A stretch of 64,000 bases of DNA, from assembly GCA_035577985.1 (NCBI GenBank), contig DATJZY010000022.1:22735-86734 (forward strand), written 5' to 3'. This DNA comes from Candidatus Eisenbacteria bacterium. GTDB taxonomy: Bacteria; Desulfobacterota; Binatia; DP-6. A model generated the notes under the pieces. That model was not told the DNA's origin and made no database searches. It saw nothing but the letters and a program-made list of their open reading frames with translations. The position numbers were made by a program, and so were the translations under genes. Shown here in pieces: positions 33,654 through 40,519 of the stretch (positions within the stretch are counted from its first letter, which is position 1; each line of letters starts with the position of its first letter).

Positions 33654-35398
33654 CCACGGACGCGTGGCGCCGCGGGCACGCGCTGCTCGCCGCACGGGTC
33701 GCGGAGATCCCTCGCGCGATCGCGCGCACCGCGGCGCGCACCGTTCCCGGGCTCGCCCTCGGGACGCGCGAGGTCCGTCGCGTGGTCGCGACCGGCGTCG
33801 GGAGCTCGGCGGCGCACGCCGCGCTCCTCGCCCACGTGCTCCGCGCCGCCGGTCGCGACGCCACGACCGAGCCGCTCTCCACCTTCGTCGACCCGTCCCG
33901 GAGCCGACCCGACGACGTGCTCGTCGTCTTCTCTCAGGGCCTGTCGCCGAACGCGCAGGTGGCACTCGCCGCACCGGCGCGATGGCGGCGCGTCGTGCTC
34001 GTCACGGCCGTGACCGATCGGGAGCGGCTGGCGCCGTTCACGCAGCGCAGCGTCGTCGTGCACGGGATCGACGGCGAGGACGAGATGGGAACCCTCGTCC
34101 GCGTGATCGGTCCGATGGCGGGATACGTCGGCGCTCTCCAGGTGGCGTGCGCCCTCGGCGGTCCCGACGTGCCCGACCTGGCGCCCGTCCAGCGGGCGCT
34201 CGGATCGCTCGCGGTCCCAGCGATGTCGGCGGAGCAGCTCGCCGCGCCGCTCGCGTTCGTCACCAGCGGGTCGTACGGCGAGCTCGCTGCGAACCTCCAG
34301 TACAAGGTGCTCGAAGGCATGCTGCGTCCGATGCCGGCAGTGTGGGACGCGCTGCAGATCGCGCACGGGCCGTTCCAGCAAGCGTTCGACGGGCGCGCGA
34401 CCTTCCTCGCCCTCTCGCGCGCGGATGCCGCCGGCGAGGACGCGCTGCTGGCGCGCCTCGCCGTCATGCTCGATCCCGTCCGACACACGCTCGTTCGTCT
34501 CCACGCCTCGCTGCCGGGCGTGCTCGCCCTCTTCGAGCACGAGGCGATGATGAACGTCCTCATGCTGCGCGACATTGCGGCGCGGGGCGTCGACCAGATC
34601 GCCTGGCCCGGGCGCGGCATGGAAGGGGCGATCTACGACCTCGCGCAGCCCATCGGCGAGCGGCGGATCGCGCGGGTCACGTGGCCCGACGTCGACGCGC
34701 CCCGGCCCCGGCTCGCCATCGTGCCGCTCGGGGCGACCGAGCAGCACGGGCCGCACCTGCCGCTCGCGACCGATACGCTCATCGCGGACGCGCTCGCGGC
34801 GCGGCTCGCCGCGTGCGCCGGTGATGCGATCGCGCTGCCGGCGCTCGCGATCGGGTGCTCGATCGAGCACATGTCGTTTCCCGGCACGCTCGACCTCGCG
34901 CCGGCGACGCTCGCCGCCGTCCTGGCGGACACGCTGCGCTCGCTCGCCCGGCACGAGATCCGCGAGGCGTTCGTCTTTTCGGCCCACGGCGGCAACGCCG
35001 CGACGCTGCGGGAGCTCGCGCCGGCGCTGCGCGCGGCCGCGCCGGGGCTCCGCGTCCACGTCTTCGCCGACCTCGACCTCGTGACCAGGTCCCTGCAGCG
35101 CGAGGCGGCCGGGTTCGGCGTCACGCCCGAGGCCGCCGGCCACCACGCCGGCGAGATCGAGACGTCGATCATGCTGGCTCTCCATCCCGAGCTGGTGCGC
35201 ACCGACGCGCTCGCGCCCGGCTACACGGAGCGCACGACCGATCCGCAGGCGATCTTCTACCCCGATCTCCGGCGCGCGGCGCCGAGCGGGACGGTCGGCG
35301 ATCCGCGCACCGCGACCGCTGCGCGCGGCGGCCGCTACCTGGCCGCGTGGCTCGACGTGCTCGCAGCCGCCCTGGGCGACGCGAAGAAGAGCCAGTAG
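33650..35398 (+). CDS. Fusion of SIS sugar-isomerase domains with a creatininase-family amidohydrolase
   Basis: 582 residues. Residues about 40-320 read as two SIS-type halves: GVGSSAAHAALLAHVL, VVFSQGLSPNAQ, then a GlmS-like second half with TSGSYGELAANLQYKVLEG and QIAHGPFQQAF. Residues about 350-580 are a complete creatininase-family domain: GATEQHGPHLPLATD (Glu about 363, His, Asp), SAHGGNAATL near 444 and GEIETS near 500, all metal-ligand positions kept. This family includes creatininase, mycofactocin MftE and the archaeal FAPy deformylase ArfB that follows a GTP cyclohydrolase. The ATGA overlap with a GTP cyclohydrolase II-like gene suggests a common nucleotide-derived substrate; the reaction is unknown. 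It ends inside a convergent gene (64-bp overlap). Confidence 0.85.
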   Translation: MTTDAWRRGHALLAARVAEIPRAIARTAARTVPGLALGTREVRRVVATGVGSSAAHAALLAHVLRAAGRDATTEPLSTFVDPSRSRPDDVLVVFSQGLSPNAQVALAAPARWRRVVLVTAVTDRERLAPFTQRSVVVHGIDGEDEMGTLVRVIGPMAGYVGALQVACALGGPDVPDLAPVQRALGSLAVPAMSAEQLAAPLAFVTSGSYGELAANLQYKVLEGMLRPMPAVWDALQIAHGPFQQAFDGRATFLALSRADAAGEDALLARLAVMLDPVRHTLVRLHASLPGVLALFEHEAMMNVLMLRDIAARGVDQIAWPGRGMEGAIYDLAQPIGERRIARVTWPDVDAPRPRLAIVPLGATEQHGPHLPLATDTLIADALAARLAACAGDAIALPALAIGCSIEHMSFPGTLDLAPATLAAVLADTLRSLARHEIREAFVFSAHGGNAATLRELAPALRAAAPGLRVHVFADLDLVTRSLQREAAGFGVTPEAAGHHAGEIETSIMLALHPELVRTDALAPGYTERTTDPQAIFYPDLRRAAPSGTVGDPRTATAARGGRYLAAWLDVLAAALGDAKKSQ

Positions 35399-36051
35399 GC
35401 CGCGGGCACGAAGACGCCGTAGTAGAGGACGTTCGGGACGATGCGCAGCCCCCAGCCCCAGTCCTCGCCGCGCAGGATCACGACGTCGGCGATCCCCCAC
35501 AGGGCGTAGTAGAGCACGACGACGCCGAGGACGGCGCGCACGTAGCGCCGCACGCGCATGCGCTCGATGCCGACGCGCCTCGGCACGAGCCAGATCGCCA
35601 TGGCGAGCGCGAGCGCGACGAAGGCGATCTCGTAGACGAGCCAGAGCAGCGTCTCGGGCTGCGGGCCGCGCAGCGCCTCGATGCCGCGGTAGCAGCCGTA
35701 CGCGACAGGCGGCACGACGAACGTCCAGGCCGCCGCTTCGAGGAGCGCCAGCGGCCGTGCCCGCCCCGGCGCCATGACGACGAGGACGAGGGCGAATACC
35801 CGGTAGTCGCCGAGCAGCACGAACGGCAGGAGCGGCCAGCCGAGTGGGCCGGTCGCGATCGGATCGGCGATCGCGAGGCAGGCGAACACGATCGCCCACA
35901 CCAGGACGAAGCGCGATGCGTACCGCTCGACGCCGGGTCCAAGGGATCGCCCGCGGATCGCGAGCGCGCCGAGGAAGAGCGCGGGGAGCACGACCAGCGC
36001 GTAGAGTCCCTGCGCCTGGCTCTTGTAGAGCGCCTCCCAGCTCGCGAACAC
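35335..36051 (-). CDS. Integral membrane protein of unknown function (about seven helices)
   Basis: 238 residues with roughly seven hydrophobic segments (about 15-33, 46-64, 72-92, 105-122, 132-152, 171-190, 203-220). I do not recognise the family. Charged residues cluster in loops, with positive charges at VPRRVGIERMRVRRYVR on the presumed cytoplasmic side. The last 64 bases overlap the end of the convergent SIS-creatininase gene, with both frames open. Start ATG 36051. No conserved catalytic motif is visible. Confidence 0.7.
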   Translation of the reverse strand: MFASWEALYKSQAQGLYALVVLPALFLGALAIRGRSLGPGVERYASRFVLVWAIVFACLAIADPIATGPLGWPLLPFVLLGDYRVFALVLVVMAPGRARPLALLEAAAWTFVVPPVAYGCYRGIEALRGPQPETLLWLVYEIAFVALALAMAIWLVPRRVGIERMRVRRYVRAVLGVVVLYYALWGIADVVILRGEDWGWGLRIVPNVLYYGVFVPAAYWLFFASPRAAASTSSHAAR

Positions 36052-36080
36052 CGCCGGGCGCTCTTAGCGAACTCGGCGGG

Positions 36081-36560
36081 CTAGCGCACGCAGGGGTTCG
36101 GGAGACAGCTCCCGGCGCCGAGGTCGGTGACTTCGTTCGCGCGGAGGATGCCGGCATCGCAGCGCAGCTCGTCCATCACGCGGCACATGCCTTCGTCCTG
36201 CCCGTCGAACATGACGCAGCAGCGGACGAGGTGCTCACCGCACGCCGAGCTGCGCGCCGCCCGCAGCGTCGCACGGGCCTCTTTGCGCGTGATCGTGCCG
36301 TCGATGCGCCGCTCGCGCACGGTGCCCACGACGCAGCGGACGTAGTCGCCACGCGACGACCAGGGAGCGCCGCTCGCCGTCGCCTCGCAGTCGCACACGC
36401 TGCACCCGGCCGCGTCGACGAGGTCGAAGGCGGGCGTGTCCGGGCAGGCGTCGGCGTCGTCGGCGACCCCGTCCTGGTCGAGGTCGTCCCGGACCGTCTG
36501 CGCCCCGGCGAGCGGCGCTGCGAGCAGCAGCGCGAGCACGAGCCGGGCGAGGGTCCGCAT
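36081..36560 (-). CDS. Small secreted Cys-rich protein with a calcium-type repeat
   Basis: 159 residues. Signal peptide (1-20, ending AGAQ), then a thrombospondin type 3-like calcium motif (DDLDQDGVADDADACPDTP), then about ten Cys residues (GCSVCDCEA, RCVVGTV, ACGEHLVRCCVMF, MCRVM, RCDAG, SCLPNPC), probably disulfide-linked outside the cytoplasm. No known enzymatic family. It lies 29 bases downstream of the membrane protein gene on the same strand, so both may share a transcript. Confidence 0.75.
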   Translation of the reverse strand: MRTLARLVLALLLAAPLAGAQTVRDDLDQDGVADDADACPDTPAFDLVDAAGCSVCDCEATASGAPWSSRGDYVRCVVGTVRERRIDGTITRKEARATLRAARSSACGEHLVRCCVMFDGQDEGMCRVMDELRCDAGILRANEVTDLGAGSCLPNPCVR

Positions 36561-36650
36561 GCGGGGCCTTGGAGCAGGCGCCGTGCCAGCCTCGACCCAT
36601 GTGCCGCCGGTGTTTCGGGGCCCTGGACGCGCTGCCGGCGTAACGTCGTG

Positions 36651-37709
36651 TCACGATTGTGACGGGCCGAAGATGCCGGGCGGCAATCCGAGCAGGCGAT
36701 GCATGCGCGCCCACTGGTTCGCGTCGGCCACGGCGATCGCGAGGTCGAGCAGGTCGACGTCGTCGAAGTCGGCGGCGCGCAGGTCGTCGATCATCGCCTC
36801 GGTCGTCCGCTGCGCGTAGCGCGTCCCGACGAACGCGAAGGCGAGGACGGGATCGGGGGGACGAACGTGGAATCCGCCGGCGTCGTCGGCGCAAGCCGGC
36901 AGTGACGCCTCGACCGCCCGATGAACGCGCGCGAGGGTCGAGGGCGCGAGCCGGCTCCGGCGGTCGCGCTCTTCGATCGCGAGCGCGATCGCCTCGACCA
37001 GGTGCGGGCGCGGGTGGAGCGGCTCCAGCGTTTGCCGGTCGACCGACGCCGGCAGCAGCGCGAGCGCATCCTCGAACGAACGGCCGTAGGGACGGTTCGC
37101 GAGATCCATCCGCCGCAGCAGCCGCGACGTGACGCCGACGATCTGCCGCCGGATCGGCTCCATGCGGCGGAGCCACCCGAGGCCCGCGACCTCGGGGTCG
37201 ACGCCGAGCTGGTCGGCGATGCGGTTGATGAAGTGGAACGACGCGAGCACCAGCACGTAGTCGAGGGCGCCGTCGCCGGCCAGGCGCCGGATCGGCTCCA
37301 GGTCGGCCGGCTCGAGCCCCGCGGGCGCCTCACAGCTCTTGCGCGCGAGCGCGACGAGCGCGCTCTCGATCGGTGTGCCGGCAATGCGCCCGTCCACCAC
37401 TGCGGCGGCCCGGCTCGCGTCCCCTCCTGCAGCCTGCAGGAACGCCTCGTGGGCGTCGATTCAATAGTGGCACGCGTTGAGGCGCGACGTCACCGCGGCC
37501 AGGAACTCGCGCTGCGATCGCGGCTCGTCGCCGATCCACATGGCGAGCTCCCACGAGCGGATCATGCGCCGCATCGACGCCGGGCGCAGGCTGAAGAGCT
37601 GCACCACCTGCGCCACGCGGCCCGCGCCGCCGACGTCACGCATGTAGCGATAGACGTCGCGCGTCTCGCCGGTCGCCCTCGCAGGTGCGATGGTGGCGAT
37701 GAAGGCCAC
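36651..37709 (-). CDS. AhpD/carboxymuconolactone-decarboxylase-like selenoprotein (in-frame TGA = Sec83)
   Basis: 352 residues if the TGA at 37463-37461 is read as selenocysteine; otherwise the frame splits into two open pieces in register. Around the TGA the protein reads RLNACHY-U-IDAHEAFL: the AhpD redox motif CxxCxxxH with the resolving Cys replaced by Sec (Cys80, Sec83, His87). The second half (FHFINRIADQLGVDPE...) matches peroxidase-related AhpD-like proteins, so the part after the TGA belongs to the same protein. A SECIS-like hairpin is at 37441-37425 and tRNA-Sec at 38195-38290. The GTG at 37709 (VAFIATI) is the likely start; an ATG at 37745 is possible. Role: thiol/selenol peroxidase or hydroperoxide detoxification. 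It is divergent from a small membrane protein gene. Confidence 0.88.
37425..37441 (-). promoter_or_regulatory. Bacterial SECIS-like hairpin
   Basis: On the minus strand the mRNA after the UGA has a 19-base gap, then UCCUGC-AGGCU-GCAGGA: a 6-bp stem with a 5-base loop starting AGG. The apical part (UGC AGGCU GCA) is almost the UGC AGGUCU GCA of the E. coli fdhF SECIS recognised by SelB, from memory of that element. Loop distance from the UGA (about 25 bases) is within the bacterial range. It lies within the coding sequence, as bacterial SECIS elements do. Outer bases (GUUCC / GGGAC) could extend the stem. Confidence 0.8.
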
Positions 37710-37803
37710 GCATGGCGGGTACCGCCGCGAGCCCTCATCGCGCAAGGCCGCCGATTCGGAGGCCTGTCCGCCGCGTGGTAGAGCCGCGCCGAGGAGGGGT
37801 GCG

Positions 37804-38034
37804 ATGACGCTCAGGATGGCGGCTCTCTTGGTGGCGCTGGCGCAGGGGGTGAACGTGCTCGTGAACCTCGCGATGGCGGCGACGCGCTTCGAGGTCTACT
37901 CGAGCAACCCGGGGTTCCTGTTGTCGTTCGGCATGGGCATCGTCGCGCAGAGCGCGGCGATCGTGTTCTTCGGGCTCTACTACGCCGCGCACGGCGAGGC
38001 GGCCGCGTTGACGCCGCCCGGAAGGGCCGGGTAG
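37804..38034 (+). CDS. Small membrane protein
   Basis: 76 residues, two hydrophobic helices (about 4-24 and 36-59). The start ATG at 37804 has a strong ribosome site (GAGGAGGGG, spacing 4). No family is recognised. It is divergent from the selenoprotein gene across a 94-base gap that should hold promoters for both, and is followed by a hairpin and tRNA-Sec on the same strand. It may be functionally linked to neither. Confidence 0.65.
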   Translation: MTLRMAALLVALAQGVNVLVNLAMAATRFEVYSSNPGFLLSFGMGIVAQSAAIVFFGLYYAAHGEAAALTPPGRAG

Positions 38035-38046
38035 GCCTCGAGCGTC

Positions 38047-38187
38047 ATGCCCGCGCCGGCCCCGAGAAATCCGCGTCGATCGTGGTTTGATCGGGGCACC
38101 GGCGCGGATCTCGGCGCGGACGGCCGCCGCATCGGCTGGCGCGTGACGCCGCTCTCCGAAGGAGTCCCGCCGCTCGCCGCCCGCTGA
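38047..38187 (+). CDS. Possible 46-codon reading frame before tRNA-Sec
   Basis: ATG 38047 to TGA 38185-38187, Arg/Pro/Gly rich (PAPAPRNPRRSWFDRG...). It has no clear ribosome site, and it contains the hairpin 38062-38114, which argues that the region is structured RNA or a terminator rather than a gene. It is listed so that the gap before the tRNA is described. Confidence 0.15.
   Translation: MPAPAPRNPRRSWFDRGTGADLGADGRRIGWRVTPLSEGVPPLAAR
38062..38114. terminator. Nested hairpin upstream of tRNA-Sec
   Basis: CCGAGAAATCCGCG at 38062-38075 pairs with CGCGGATCTCGG at 38103-38114 (two bases bulged), and inside it CGATC pairs with GATCG around 38077-38091. It may end the transcript of the small membrane protein gene or separate it from tRNA-Sec. 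There is no T-run after it, so factor-independent termination is uncertain. Confidence 0.4.
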
Positions 38188-38194
38188 CACCCAA

Positions 38195-38290
38195 GGAGAA
38201 GGAACTGGCCCGGTGGCCGGACCGGTCTTCAAAACCGGATTGTCCCGCCTAGCGCGGGATGGAAGGTTCGACTCCTTCCCTTCTCCGCCA
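38195..38290 (+). tRNA. selC: tRNA-Sec (anticodon UCA)
   Basis: Complete selenocysteine tRNA: 8-bp acceptor stem (GGAGAAGG with CCTTCTCC), 6-bp D-stem with tetraloop (CTGGCC-CGGT-GGCCGG), anticodon stem CCGGT/ACCGG with loop CTTCAAA (anticodon TCA), long variable arm (TCCCGC-CTAGC-GCGGGA), T-arm GAAGG-TTCGACT-CCTTC, discriminator G and encoded CCA at 38288-38290. The 8-bp acceptor, 6-bp D-stem and long variable arm are the marks of bacterial tRNA-Sec. It is 485 bases from the start of the proposed selenoprotein gene. SelA, SelB and SelD are not in the window and must be elsewhere. Confidence 0.97.
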
Positions 38291-38331
38291 ACTCGGGGCC
38301 ATTGCGTCGCGCAGCGAGGGCCTATGCCCCT

Positions 38332-40320
38332 TCAGCCGCTCGCCCGCATCAGCTTCACCACGTCGTCTCGGAGCGCCGCCGCCGCCCCGCGCAGGGCAGC
38401 GACCGTGACCAGGTCGAGCTTCTTCCCGGCCGGCGACCCGAGCTGATGGCCGAACGCCCCGAGCGCCTTGGCCGCCCGCCCGAGGGCCTTGCGCACCAGG
38501 CGTGCGCGGCCGAGGTTAGCCTGGGCCGCCAGCAGGCGTTCGCGCGCGCGGGTCAGCAGCCGCCCGAGCTTGGTGGCGAGGCGGCCCGCCGGCACCCCCG
38601 CCGCCTTCGCCGCAACCAGATCGTCGAGCCGGCAAGCGATCGAGCCGAACGTCGCTGCCCCGCTGCAGCCCGCCACCGTCAGTCGCGCCGTCGCCAGCCC
38701 CGAATCCCCGTTCACGTCCGAGGCGCGGAAGGTGAAGGCATCGGCGCCCGCCGCGCCGGCGTTCGGGGAATAAGTCACCGTGGCGGCGGCCTGGTCGATC
38801 GCTCCCAGGACCCCCTGCGCGGGGCCGCTCACGATTGCGAGCGTGATGGCGTCGCCGTCGTCGTCCGCGCAGGTGAGACCGACCGCCGTGTCGATGTCCC
38901 GCACGACGGTCTGGGCGTCGTCCGCGCAATGGGGCGGGCCGCCGCGGAGGTCGCGGCGGAACACGTCGGCGAAGCCGTTGTTGTCCTCGGGGCTCAGGTC
39001 GTCGGCCAACGACTCGAACGTCACGAAGCGCCCGTCCGCGGAGATGGCGTCGCCGTAGATATAGACGTCCTCATCGGCGCCGGCGCCGCTCGGGCCGTTG
39101 GCCCTGCTCACGAGCACCGTCGTCCCCATCTGCGTGTCGCGCACGAAGACGTTGAGGACGACGTTGTTGTCGTCGGCGCTCAGGTTGGCGGCGAGCGACG
39201 CGAACGCCACGAACCGTCCGTCCGCCGAGATCGAGGGGTTCGAGGAGCCACCGTCGCCGCCCGCCCCTGCCGGGCCGTCCGCCCGGCTCACGAGTGTCGT
39301 CGTGCCGAGCTGCGTGTCCCGCACGAAGACGTCGTCGACGGCGTCGGTGTCATCGGGGCTCAGATTGAAGGCTCCCGACTGGAACGCCACGAAGCGCCCG
39401 TCGGCGGAGATCGTGGGCGAGCCGGATGGGTAGTTGGCGCCAGCCCCCGCCGGGCCATCCGCCCGGCTCACGAGCGTCGTGGTGCCCAGCCGCGTGTCGC
39501 GCACGAAGACGTCCGAGACAAAGTCGAGGTCGTCGGAGCTCAGGTTGTTGGCCCGCGACTCGAACGCCACGAAGCGCCCGTCGGCCGAGATCTTCGGGTT
39601 GACGGCGCCATCGTCGGCCCCGGCCCCCGCCACGCCGTCAGCCCGGCTGACGAGCGTCGTCGTCCCGAGCTGCGTGTCGCGCACGAAGACGTTGGTGACG
39701 TTGTTGTTGTCGTCGGCGCTCAGGTTGTCGGCGTCCGACTCGAACGCCACGAAGCGGCCGTCGGCGGAGATCGTGGGGTCGAAGGAGGAGTCGTCGCCGC
39801 CAGCGCCCGCCGGGCCATCCGCCCGGCTGACGAGCGTCGTCGTGCCCAGTTGCGTGTCGCGCAGGAAGACGTTGACGACGTTGTTGTCGTCGTCGGCGCT
39901 CAGGTTGTCGGCACTGGAGTAAAACGCCACGAAGCGCCCGTCGGCGGAGATCGTGGGGTTGAAGGAGTAATCGTCGCCCCCGGCCCCCGCCGCGCCGTCC
40001 GCCCGGCTGACGAGCGTCGTCGTCCCCAGCTGCATGTCGCGCACGAAGACGTTGGTGACGTTGTCGTTGTCGTCGGCGCTCAGGTTGTCGGCCTCGGAGT
40101 AGAACGCCACGAAGCGCCCGTCGGCGGAGATGCTGGCCCTGCTGGAGTCGTCGTCAGCGCCGACGCCGCTCGGCCCGTTCGCCCGGCTCACGAGCAGCGT
40201 CTCGCCGCGCGCCGCCCACGTACGTGCTGGCATGACGAGAGCCGCGAGCGCGAGCGATATCGCCAAGAGGCCCCGGCGTGAGCTGCGTGGTAGGAGCACT
40301 GGCAGCACCTCCCTCAGCAA
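38332..40320 (-). CDS. Secreted beta-propeller protein with 60-residue tandem repeats
   Basis: 662 residues. Signal peptide (about 15-36). Seven PD40/TolB-like blades (about 40-460) with consensus 'TTLVSRADGPAGAGGDD.S..P.ISADGRFVAFxSxADNLSADDNNxVxNVFVRDTQLG'. Then a cadherin/VCBS-like Ig domain (about 465-555; TVVRDIDTAVGLTCADDDGDAITLAIVSGPAQG, AFTFRASDVNGDSG) and a Lys/Arg/Ala-rich helical C-terminal module (560-662) starting FGSIACRLDDL that recurs in the next gene. Probably a surface or secreted binding protein. Blades are nearly identical at the DNA level with an exact 180-bp period, which implies recent duplication. Start ATG 40320; the adjacent upstream gene starts on the same strand. 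Confidence 0.88.
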   Translation of the reverse strand: MLREVLPVLLPRSSRRGLLAISLALAALVMPARTWAARGETLLVSRANGPSGVGADDDSSRASISADGRFVAFYSEADNLSADDNDNVTNVFVRDMQLGTTTLVSRADGAAGAGGDDYSFNPTISADGRFVAFYSSADNLSADDDNNVVNVFLRDTQLGTTTLVSRADGPAGAGGDDSSFDPTISADGRFVAFESDADNLSADDNNNVTNVFVRDTQLGTTTLVSRADGVAGAGADDGAVNPKISADGRFVAFESRANNLSSDDLDFVSDVFVRDTRLGTTTLVSRADGPAGAGANYPSGSPTISADGRFVAFQSGAFNLSPDDTDAVDDVFVRDTQLGTTTLVSRADGPAGAGGDGGSSNPSISADGRFVAFASLAANLSADDNNVVLNVFVRDTQMGTTVLVSRANGPSGAGADEDVYIYGDAISADGRFVTFESLADDLSPEDNNGFADVFRRDLRGGPPHCADDAQTVVRDIDTAVGLTCADDDGDAITLAIVSGPAQGVLGAIDQAAATVTYSPNAGAAGADAFTFRASDVNGDSGLATARLTVAGCSGAATFGSIACRLDDLVAAKAAGVPAGRLATKLGRLLTRARERLLAAQANLGRARLVRKALGRAAKALGAFGHQLGSPAGKKLDLVTVAALRGAAAALRDDVVKLMRASG
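38993..40258 (-). repeat. 180-bp tandem repeats coding propeller blades
   Basis: The block CTCAGGTTGTCGGC and its surroundings recur at 39179, 39359, 39539, 39719, 39899 and 40079, exactly 180 bp apart; the first unit (38993) is 186 bp away. Each unit codes for one 60-residue blade. Units are more alike in the middle of the array than at the ends. This is coding repetition, not a CRISPR array. Confidence 0.9.
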
Positions 40321-40519
40321 AACTGCGGGCGCTACGCTAGCCGAGCCGAGGGCCGCGATTCAACGGAGCCGGACGTGTCGTCAGCGAGGGCCCATCCCCG
40401 GAAGGGGGCGGCGTCACGTTCGACGGAGCGATCACCAACGATACGAACGTGGCGGCCATCGTGGTCGATGGTCAACGACGCCGTCAGCAGAATCCAACCC
40501 GTCTCCGCCAATCCCACCG
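40321..40519. other. Intergenic gap with a short duplicated segment
   Basis: This 199-base gap lies between two minus-strand genes. Bases 40468-40499 (ATGGTCAACGACGCCGTC... ATCCAACC) are similar, about 27 of 32 positions, to 44731-44762 at the start of the metalloprotease gene, in the same orientation. Just after it, GAATCCAACCCGTCTCCGCCA looks like a tRNA 3' end, but no tRNA 5' half is found. No gene is called here. Confidence 0.4.

Noticed and set aside
36651..37400. A stand-alone 249-residue gene starting inside the selenoprotein
   Set aside because: It begins without a ribosome site, lacks the redox motif, and continues in frame upstream through the TGA with matching homology.
37461..37463. 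The TGA as a nonsense mutation (pseudogene)
   Set aside because: The position at the redox motif, the downstream hairpin, the intact second half and the nearby tRNA-Sec all favour selenocysteine.
38993..40258. Periodic 180-bp repeats as a CRISPR-like array
   Set aside because: The units are in frame, code for propeller blades and have no spacers.
40480..40510. Partial tRNA (GAATCC...GTCTCCGCCA)
   Set aside because: No matching acceptor strand, D-arm or anticodon arm is found within 100 bases upstream.
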